This document shows, in pieces, positions 56,701 through 64,000 of a stretch of 64,000 nt of DNA. Below the pieces are notes generated by a model, which was not told where the DNA came from, ran no database searches, and was given only the letters and a program-made list of their open reading frames with translations. The position numbers and the translations under genes are program-made. Each line of letters opens with the position of its first letter. Positions within the stretch are counted from its first letter, which is position 1. This stretch comes from Chaetoderma sp. LZ-2023a (lineage: Eukaryota > Mollusca > Caudofoveata > Chaetodermatida > Chaetodermatidae), in contig CM067370.1 in NCBI GenBank assembly GCA_034401795.1, positions 54,052,880 through 54,116,879 on the forward strand, in the 5' to 3' direction.

Positions 56701-58298
56701 TATTGTAACGATGACGTAACCGTCTTACATTTAGCCATGTCTAGATTTAAGTCCTTATTTTCTGAATCAACGGATGGACAAAATCCATTCGCATCAGGGA
56801 TAATGCTAGCAGGTGCATGTAATGTAGCATATCATACTTTTTGTCTATGCCCTGTTAGCATTCAGACTTTACCCGACTATTCGCTAAGAGCAAAACGTGC
56901 ATATAGCATAATCGTTGTTGAATTGATGGAATGGGTTAGGTTAAGCGAGGGTTACCAAATCTTAGCACCCTAAACCGTGGTGAGCAAAAGGTTTGCAGGC
57001 ATTATGTAGATGGCTTCGCTCCACACGAAAACATTATTTTCAAGTTTTGCGGGTGTAAATTTCACGGTCATGAGTCTGATTGCTGTGGCAATAAACATGA
57101 GCAGACATATACACCATACGGTGATCAGACATACAAAGAAGCATATTTCGCTCTTCAATATCGCATTTCATTATTCGAATCGCACGTATATACGGTCAGA
57201 ATTATGTGGGAATGCGAGTTTAAGAAACTAATCGATAATACCGATGGACTAAATGATTGTATCACCGAATTGGACTTAGCACACACCCATAGCTCCTCGT
57301 GACACACTATTTGGTGGGTGTACATCCGCAATTCGTCTGAAAGCGGATGAACATACTAAGCTAGAATATTTAGACTGTGTTTCCATGTACCCATCAGTGA
57401 TGAAACAATGTTATTTTCCAGAAGGTGCATACGAGGTAGTAAGAGACAACGGTTTGAATGATAAGACGGTGCATGACTTCTTTGGTCTTATTAAATGCAA
57501 AGTCCTCCCTCCTCCTGATTTATACTTTCCAGTATTACCTACAAGAATAAGTAAGTGGCTTATGTTTGTACTATGCGCCGAATGCGCAAAAATCAGTCAA
57601 TCTACCGTATGCAAACATGTAGAACAACGTTTCTTATGCGGGACGTGGACCACTCCTGAGCTACAGTTAGCTATTCACCATGTTATATCATTAAAAAGAT
57701 GTACGAAGTCTGGCATTACCCTGAGTCATCGCAATATGAACAACATGGCGATAAGGGACTATTTTCTGAATACATTAACCGCTTCCTCAAAATAAAAGGA
57801 AAGTAGCCGTTATCCAGACTGGGTCTGTAGTGAAAGCGATAAAGAGCGCTATATACCAGAGTACTATGCGCATGAGGCTATACAACTCAAACCAGCGAAA
57901 ATATCAAATAATCTGGCCTTACGTTTTGTAGCTAAATCCAGATTTTGTGGGGCCATTTTTCACTACGTGATCACACCAAGAATAAGATGGTATCAATGAT
58001 TTTGAGGGATAAAAGTAAATCTGTCAGCAACTTATCATTCCTCAATGATAATCTTTTAATGGTGTCGTACTTAGTCAATGAAGAGTATGTCGAGTCCCTG
58101 TTAAATACCAACTATATTCTTGCATCTTTCGTGACAGCTTATGGGCGAGAAAAACTGTATGAAATTATAAACGATGGTGAAATTACGGATAGTAATAGCG
58201 TACTAGTAAGCTACCCATCTAAGATCACACGCACGTCTCAATTTAGAATTCTTTTAGTCAATAGTAGTAAGATCTTCAGACCCGTCTTCAAAAAATGA
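53767..58298 (+). pseudogene. Polinton DNA polymerase B, heavily broken
   Basis: Fossil polymerase. The first part begins MADEDRIAFNND and includes three copies of a roughly 112-residue module. Then come the usual N-terminal region of Polinton PolB (VGGGLIDYFDYITTK; LLDGFEFHFFRVEDYNSGG), a cysteine-rich region with many CxxC pairs (CPHCDVSYS; CNDCQHKFYNERC; CHACKEKFV), exonuclease motifs YIIYDTETHLEP and VHNAHAYDSLLI, YCNDDVTVLHLA, polymerase motif A text CVSMYPSVMKQCYFPEG, and NTNYILASFVTAYGREKLYE near the C-terminus. The family replicates the linear element from a protein primer. Many breaks (about eight or more). Confidence 0.85.
53830..54725 (+). repeat. Three-copy coding repeat, period about 337 bp
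   Basis: The phrase CAAACAGAACAGCAAATCGCG and following ATTATGCAGCAAATAG, TGCATTCCACTCACTAATAATGATC recur from about 53877, 54219 and 54550. In protein terms the module carries IMQQIAACIPFTNDDLNQYL and PIFDQTEQQIA. The leftmost copy is the most decayed. Confidence 0.8.
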
Positions 58299-58490
58299 AT
58301 TTTGAAACTGGGCGATTCATCTGCTGTTCCATATGGTTACACTAGCGTAGTATAAATATAAATAGTAACGATGTACTGCTATTGTTCAAAAGTATGTATG
58401 ACATCATGGTTAATGTACAATGTTGATGTACTGTACGATAAACAACTGTTAATACCATAATATCGACGCCTTTAATTAATATATCGGGCA
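58299..58490. repeat. Left half of a direct repeat around a MITE
   Basis: TATGACATCATGGTTAATG, then CCATAATATCGACGCCTTTA and ATTAATATAT at 58390-58488 match TATGACATCATGGTTTAGG, CCATAATATCATTGCC and TTTAATTAATATAT at 58866-58965, on the other side of the MITE. Confidence 0.6.
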
Positions 58491-58796
58491 TAACCCTTTA
58501 ATGACGAAACCGTCCATAACCTCCCTCCTTAGCTGTCTATCAACTATATATCTATGCTGTTGAATATTATGAAACTAACATGAATATGAGTTTATAGCTT
58601 CCTATGTCATTGCACAGTCAAATTAGTTTCAAAATTTTCATCAGACTTAAATAACCACTGCGCCATGATTTAGATACCTGTGGCAGTCATTCATGTGGTA
58701 AATTTTCAAAATTAGTCTTCTCTCGGTCTGCAAATGGGTCTTCCTCTAACCCGCTAAGGAGGGCGGCTATGGAGGTTTTTCGCCATTAAAGGGTTA
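58491..58796. mobile_element. MITE with TAACCCTTTAA ends inside the Polinton
   Basis: A 306-bp element. The left end TAACCCTTTAATGACGAAAC and the right end GCCATTAAAGGGTTA are inverted copies, followed inwards by CATAACCTCCCTCCTTAGC and its complement. Inner text CTTCTCTCGGTCTGCAAATG is shared with the element at 26744-26978. It lies between PolB and the ATPase, with a TA at each edge. Confidence 0.75.
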
Positions 58797-58865
58797 AGCA
58801 CGATATATTATTTTCAGGACCAAATTTAATCACTAAAGAGTTAAGTACTGATTTGTGCCGGTTGT

Positions 58866-59320
58866 GTATGACATCATGGTTTAGGCGTGTCATCGATGTA
58901 TTATATGTTAAACAATTGATAACGCCATAATATCATTGCCTTTAATTAATATATTGTCTTAATATTGTAGTATTAGTAAACATATCGCAGTTTGATGCTA
59001 TGTACTAGAATCATATCGATGTAATAATATGTTGTGTTGTTTTACGATGTCAGTTTTAATAAAAATTGTAAAAATGATTTAATTTGTTTACTCGTTGTCG
59101 ATCATACCTTTAAATGGTGCACACCCACACCTCACCCTCTATTGGCAATGCGCATCGGTATGTTAATGCAGCACTTCAAAACACATCTGCACTCGCCAAT
59201 AAAACACACTACGAAATGCAGCTGAATAGAGAACTGCGGTGATCTCTCCATAACGCGCGTCAACATACAGGCTGAAGCACACAGTACTTTATAACACGCG
59301 CCAACTGTATTATCTTTACC
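58866..59320. other. Non-coding part of the Polinton
   Basis: Holds the right half of the direct repeat (58866-58965) and otherwise no readable gene. Confidence 0.35.
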
Positions 59321-59439
59321 AAATAATGACTGGTGAGTGCGCATTATTGATGGAGTAACGGTTCAAAGATTAGCGCATTCACATGCATTTCTGCATTTCA
59401 GTCAGTCATGTCTCATAAACATGATCATGCTTCATTACG

Positions 59440-60500
59440 TCATATCATAATAATCTTCCCTGATGCTCTTCACCTAACGATCAATGTTCTTGAGGTAAAT
59501 ACAGGTTGAGTGAAAACATATTTTATATGTAGAAAATGTTTTTTGAAAAGTTACCTGAGTTTTTGAAAATTCACATATAAAACGACTGCCTTCAAAATAG
59601 TAGTATCAGGATTATATACTCTTGAATAGCATATGCATATTTTTACTGAAAACGTCATAATTATTTTATGTTGACAGTTTAAAATGGTTTACATATCATT
59701 ATGACTGGGGCTGATAATTTCTCTTGATATGAAAACGAAAATAGTTTTTAGCCATTAAAAGTTGTTTTTTACTGGGTTTTTGGGGGTCTTTCTAAGTTCG
59801 TATGTGAAATGACTTCATTCAAAATAATCTTCACTGATACTCTTCACCTAACCATAAATATTCTTGAGATCAATACAGGTTGAGTGAAAACATATTTTAT
59901 ATGTAGAAAATGGTTAAAAAAAATGTACATGTGTTTTTGAAAATTTGCATATAAAACGAGTGTCTTCATAATAATAGTATCAGGATTATATACTGAAAAC
60001 ATCATAATTATTTTATGTTGATGGTTTAACATGGTTTGTATAACATTGAGGGGACTATTTTCGAGTATAGGAAAGCTTTTTTTTTTTAAAACCTTTCAAC
60101 TGGAATAACTGAGTCGATAATTTCTCTTGATATGAAAATGAAAATAGTTTTAGCCATTAAAGGATGGTTTTTTAAAATTCACATGTGAAATGACTTCCTT
60201 CATAATAATCTTCACTGAAACACTTCACCTAACCATAAATGTTCTTAGCGATAAAACAGGTCGAGTGAAAAACATTTTATATGTAGAAAATGTTTTTGTA
60301 AATTCACATATGAAATGACTGCCTTCATAATAATAGTATCAGGATTATATACTGTAAAAAGCTCTTGAATATCGAATGTATATTTTTACTGAAAACGTCA
60401 TAATTATTTTATGTTGACGGTTTAAAATGGTTTGCATAACGCTGAGGGAACTATTTTCGAGTATAGGAAAGCTTATTTTTAAAAACCTTTCAACTGGAAT
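59440..60500. repeat. 378-bp tandem repeat, almost three copies
   Basis: ATAATCTTCACTGATACTCTTCACCTAAC-type text starts copies near 59448, 59825 and 60205. Each is followed by CAGGTTGAGTGAAAACATAT, TATATGTAGAAAATG, TAGTATCAGGATTATATACT and ATAATTATTTTATGTTGA. The inner phrase CAACTGGAATGACTGGCT is also found near 26850 in the host sequence. Confidence 0.8.
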
Positions 60501-60523
60501 GACTGGCTAAAACATATACCCAT

Positions 60524-60569
60524 CAGGCACATGACGTTGTTTCAACGTTGAAATCACGTCATGTGCCTG
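60524..60569. repeat. 46-nt near-perfect palindrome
   Basis: CAGGCACATGACGT pairs exactly with ACGTCATGTGCCTG, and the loop itself holds TTTCAACGTTGAAA, a second palindrome. It stands at the right edge of the tandem repeats, so it may be a small foldback element or a recombination hot spot. Confidence 0.8.
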
Positions 60570-60981
60570 TTAGGATATTTCATATGCTTAATTGCGTCTC
60601 GTTACAAATCATTACTTTTAACAAGCCACCCGCCTCCCACCCAGGTCAAAATTACATATCCACGTGTATTATCATAGCACGCAGCTAGACACGCGCCATT
60701 CAGAATATTGGAACGGCTGACGCAGAGCGTGTGTTTACACTTTGCCGCTCTCTGCAGTAAAATCCAGCTCATAAATAACTTTTTTCATAGCCGAGTAAAA
60801 TGTGCTGTTACAAATTTGAATATAATTAGACGCCAATGGTATTATGATCTTTGTCAAATAATGACTGGTGAGTGTGCATTATTGATGGTGTAACGGTTCG
60901 AAGATTAGCACATTGGCGTGTATTTCCGACAGTCATGTCTCATAAACGTGAACATGCGTCATTACGTCATATCATAGCATC

Positions 60982-61648
60982 GTGCTTCTGATAGTGTCGC
61001 CACCAATATATTTAAGTGTTTGTGTGTATGCTATGCCAATGCTGCCATCAATGCTTGACTGTAATACGACGTTACGTCACCCTTTTACCATGATTGTCTG
61101 TGGGCCGATGCAGTGTGGTAAAACTGAAATGATAAAAGCATTAATAAGAGATCCAACGGCAATTACTTCCCCTCAACAGAGGATCGTGTACTGCTATGGC
61201 GTGTGGCAAGATGGATATAATGATTTAGTGCAAGTAGAATTTAAAGAGGGGGTAAATGTTTGAATTAGACAGAAGTTGTAGGGCATTGGTAATAATGGAC
61301 GATTTGATGAATAAATGCGATGAAAATGTGGCTTACTTATTTACAAAACATTCTCATCATGAGAACTGTAGCGTTATCTTTGTAGCACAAACTCTTTTTC
61401 ACAAGTCGCGTAATCAGCGTGACTTATTAGTTAACTGTCACTACATGGTATTGTTTAAGAATCCATGCGATGCATCCTCTATACGCTTTTTATCCAATCA
61501 GATGTATCCTTGTAATACAAAGTATTTGATAGAAGCATATAAGGATGCTACACGCACACCTCACTCATATCTACTTTTGGATTTGAAACAGTCAACACCG
61601 GACAATATTAGACTCCGTTCAACTGTTCATCCAAAGGACGTCTGTTAA
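60982..61648 (+). pseudogene. Polinton packaging ATPase
   Basis: Landmarks: MLPSMLDCNTTLRHPFTMIV, Walker A CGPMQCGKTEMIKALIRD, Walker B RALVIMDDLMNKC, then YLFTKHSHHENCSVIFVAQT (sensor-like Q), LFHKSRNQRDLLVNCHYMVL, and the C-terminal LLLDLKQSTPDNIRLRSTV. This is the standard A32/FtsK-type ATPase of animal Polintons, which packages DNA into the particle. About one break. It follows the duplicated 125-bp segment that may drive it, with ATATATTTAAG some 25 bp before the likely start. Confidence 0.9.
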
Positions 61649-61744
61649 GTTTACATACCAACGAAGTGAAAAAATGGCACCACATAGTATAGGACAGCAT
61701 TTACTTATGCTACAATATCTGGCCAAAAACCAAAGATCAGAAAT

Positions 61745-62005
61745 GATGTCCTCAAACAATGTTCAAATAAATTGATAGATGTGCTATGCGAGTCATGCCT
61801 TAATGCATTATGCAGAAATGTCCGACTTACTAAATCACGATACAAGCAACTGAGTAAATATAAATGCCATATGCATGCACTGACCAGTCGTGGAGTACCA
61901 TACGCACGCAAAAGACGTCTGTTACAGACAGGTGGATTTTTGGCAGCCATATTACCCGCAGTGATTGGCACACTAGCGCCATTAATTGGTAAACTGTTCA
62001 TGTGA
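61745..62005 (+). pseudogene. Small basic pX-like protein
   Basis: The readable part is CRNVRLTKSRYKQLSKYKCH, then RKRRLLQTGGFLAAILPAVI and GTLAPLIGKLF. A basic stretch followed by a glycine-led hydrophobic helix is the pattern of the small adenovirus-pX-like proteins that sit next to the ATPase in Polintons and adintoviruses. In adenoviruses pX binds the packaged DNA. It may have about one break. Its end overlaps the beginning of the next gene by a few bases. Confidence 0.65.
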
Positions 62006-62009
62006 GAAG

Positions 62010-62787
62010 ATGGAACATGTACGTAAGATGGCTTTGGTACCACACGAATTGATAGGCAATTTAAATGAACAGAGTAAAATATCTCTGCTACAGACAGACC
62101 CAGCGATACGTAAACCTATTAGTCTCGACGAGATATACAATATATTAGCACGACATGATATGTCTGAGCATGAAAAGTTAACATCATATTCGCAAGTATT
62201 GGATAAATATAGGCGCTACTATCAGCTATCAATAGGGCAGCAATATCATGCGCCACCTCTTCAACCCATACCTACGTCAGATGCACTGCCTACACAAATA
62301 CTTGATCATACAATGAAGGGAATACCAAAGACATATAAGACAAAAGCCAGCTGAATAATTGATATTTTGCGCTCAGTTCCTGAACGTTTTAATGTTAATG
62401 ATCTAGGCGAATTAATGATAGAGGGTATGTTTTACCCAAACAGTAATGTACTCGATCTGCTTACAAACATTGTTGCTCATGGGCACAAACCTCGACATAG
62501 CGGTATTCTCGATATCGCAGAGGGCATGTTTCTTAATCTGCTACGCGACAAACATACCACGCAGATTTGTCGGACAAGAGAAAACATTGCAGCAGATATA
62601 TAATGTCAATGATAACAATGATAGCGTCAGTGAGTAAGCACCTTCTGCCACGAGTAAAAGGATGCATAGAAAAAGCACAGGTACACCATCTGTTAGTGAG
62701 TACATGCCTTCTCTAGTGGGTAACAGGAAGAAAAATAGCAAAGCGAAGAGATATACTACACCGGTGTGGGTGAATTTAGTGAAGTAA
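62010..62787 (+). pseudogene. Polinton pV-like protein
   Basis: Starts MEHVRKMALVPHELIGNLNE and continues YNILARHDMSEHEKLTSYSQ, VLDKYRRYYQLS, then a proline-rich linker, ILRSVPERFNVNDLGELMIE and MFYPNSNVLDLLTNIVAHG, ending with a basic stretch (SATSKRMHRKS; NRKKNSKAKRY; TTPVW). The order KMALVPxEL, SQVLxxY, then a folded second domain is the standard protein found between the pX-like gene and the integrase in invertebrate Polintons. Its role is thought to be a minor core component. About two or three breaks. Confidence 0.65.
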
Positions 62788-62789
62788 TG

Positions 62790-63788
62790 AATGACGCTAA
62801 ATTGGCAAAAGTATATTATGATCCGAAGCATTCTGCCTCCTTTGGTGGAAAGGAAAAGCTATACAATGCATTTAAAGGTAAAATACCACATGTCTATAGT
62901 GAAGAATGGTCAAAACATCAGGATGTATAAGCCCTTCACAGACCACGAAGAACAAAGTTTACCAGACGTAAGATAATAGTAATGGCTGTCGACGAGCTAT
63001 GGCAGGCAGATCTGTGCTCGATGGGAATGCTAGCAAAGGAAAATGATGCCGTGTTATACCTACTCTGCATTGTTGATGCACTCTCGAAGTATGCTTGGGT
63101 GGAAAATCTTTATAGCAAAACGTCTGCATCAGTCAAGAAAAGATTAGAAGCTATTCTGTCACGTACTGAACGACGCCAACACTGTATTCAAACTGACAAA
63201 GGTGGTGAGTTCGTCAATGGTGTAGTCAAGAAATATTTGACTGAGAATGGAATACATTTCTATACCTCGCAGAATGAACCGTACGCTGCTATGGTGGAAC
63301 ATTTTCAGCAGACGTTAAAGGGTCGAATATATAGATACATGACACATAAGAATACGAGAAGGTATATCGATGTATTACCTAGTTTAGTCGCATCGTACAA
63401 TATAACTGTACACACCAGCACACGTATGCCACCGATACATGTTGATCGTAGTACTGAGCTGATCGCATGGAGAAATATATATGTAGGGAAGAACAAGAAG
63501 AAACCTAAACTAAAGAAAAATACACCAAAATTTGGTGATCATGTGAGAATCTCGCATGCAAGAATGCCATTTGAGAAGGCTTATCGCGGGCAGTGGAGCC
63601 GTGAATTGTTTAAGGTGAACGATGTTCTTTCTGACAAATATCCGATCTTATATAAATTGGAAGATTATTCAGGTGATCCAATTATTGGAACTTTTTATCG
63701 CGATGAGATTCAGAAAATTGGTGGCGTGAAAGAAGATAGAGAATACGCAGTGGAACAGATAATTAAGAGTAGGAAGGGAGCTAAGTGA
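62790..63788 (+). CDS. Polinton integrase
   Basis: The N-terminal part carries AKVYYDPKHSASFGGKEKLY, the usual zinc-domain substitute of Polinton integrases, and WSKHQDVYALHRP. The rve core has ELWQADLCSM (first D), CIQTDKGGEFVNGVVKKYL (second D) and PYAAMVEHFQQTLKGRIYRY (E), followed by PSLVASYNITVHTSTRMPP. The C-terminus, FGDHVRISHARMPFEKAYRG, WSRELFKVNDV and YAVEQIIKSRKG, is the SH3-like and chromodomain-like tail. It joins the element's ends to host DNA. The catalytic part, about 268 residues, is open; the N-terminal part is less clear, so overall about one break. Confidence 0.85.
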
Positions 63789-63845
63789 GTTCATTAATAT
63801 TACATCAAGTGGTAGAGACATTCAGATCAGGGAATGTGGCGCATA

Positions 63846-64000
63846 ATGGGTTCGCGTGTACCAAAGGAGGACATAGTATACCTAGCGCAAGTCATAATCG
63901 TTTATATCATGATCATTACATGTATCATGAATCTGAGTATACAGAATGGTCAGCCAGGTATCTGGATATCGCTTCTGAGTGGCTGCTTAGGGTATATATT
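63846..64000 (+). CDS. Small membrane protein, cut by the window end
   Basis: MGSRVPKEDIVYLAQVIIVY followed by IMIITCIMNLSIQNGQPGIW and ISLLSGCLGYI. A single hydrophobic segment, then IxNLS and WISLLSxxLGY, is the hallmark of a small membrane protein that lies after the integrase in many Polintons. The role is unknown. The frame is open to the last base of the window. Start at the ATG at 63846. Confidence 0.65.
   Translation, partial: MGSRVPKEDIVYLAQVIIVYIMIITCIMNLSIQNGQPGIWISLLSGCLGYI

Larger units (their letters stand above)
59322..60982. repeat. Duplicated 125-bp segment flanking tandem repeats
   Basis: AATGACTGGTGAGTGCGCAT with GTAACGGTTCAAAGATTAGC and ATTACGTCATATCATA at 59322-59452 recurs at 60857-60980 with about 85-90% likeness by eye. 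The second copy lies directly upstream of the ATPase gene and could hold its promoter. Between the two copies lie the 378-bp tandem repeats and a 46-nt palindrome. Confidence 0.7.
53767..64000 (+). mobile_element. AT-rich Polinton/Maverick, old and broken, runs off the window
   Basis: Canonical Polinton gene set in one direction: PolB, packaging ATPase, pX-like protein, pV-like protein, integrase and a small membrane protein. The capsid genes and the right terminus lie outside the window. The left terminus is not defined; the inverted motif array at 52225-53480 may belong to it. It has roughly ten or more breaks, a MITE inserted at 58491-58796, and local tandem repeats, all pointing to an old insertion, clearly older than the GC-rich element upstream. 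Confidence 0.85.

Overview
The window looks like a stretch of a repeat-rich, intron-bearing animal genome, most likely a marine invertebrate (mollusc, hemichordate, lancelet or similar; the sequence alone does not decide). The evidence is long ATT, TAG and ACGC microsatellites, many palindromic MITEs of types common in marine invertebrates, several non-LTR retrotransposon relics, a Tc1-like transposon, and two capsid-lineage elements of the Polinton/Maverick kind. I find no rRNA, tRNA or CRISPR locus. Only one gene looks like an ordinary host gene: a 556-residue single-pass membrane protein in one open frame at 23261-24931.

Layout. 1-3510: degenerate tandem and dispersed repeats ending in an ATT array. 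4419-6898: a broken Tc1-like transposase, a relic of an uncharacterised invertebrate protein family, and a short pogo/Tigger-like MITE. 6899-12250: gene-poor, with ACGC and TAG arrays. 12251-17103: an L1/Tx1-like LINE (ORF1 with two zinc knuckles, ORF2 with endonuclease, remnant RT and C-terminal zinc motif), internally deleted, followed by a large TAG array. 17776-18860: a second LINE fragment on the minus strand. 20743-21822: two non-autonomous elements side by side. 23261-24931: the host membrane protein. 25900-31735: MITEs, a 51-bp minisatellite, a roughly 290-bp repeat family split by a LINE relic, and a 15-16-bp minisatellite.

32225-46590 holds the most interesting object: a compact, GC-rich, Polinton-like (virus-lineage) element, sharply different in composition from its AT-rich surroundings. 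It has a 67-bp tandem array, a protein-primed-type DNA polymerase B, an integrase, a P-loop ATPase and about a dozen small genes. Almost every gene start is preceded, within about 20 bp, by a TTTAA(A/G)C motif, often with a TATA-like stretch. It is mostly open, so it is probably young, but it has a few breaks and no matching terminal repeat is visible. Several of its proteins resemble, from memory, uncharacterised proteins seen in coral and sea-anemone genomes rather than the standard Polinton set; no standard double-jelly-roll capsid gene is recognised.

46590-49419 returns to host repeats and a LINE relic. 49420-53766 is gene-poor, with a MITE and a motif array present in both orientations. 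From 53767 to the window end lies a second, AT-rich, canonical Polinton: PolB, packaging ATPase, a pX-like small basic protein, a pV-like protein, integrase and a small membrane protein. It is older, broken in roughly ten or more places, carries a MITE insertion and internal tandem repeats, and continues beyond the window.
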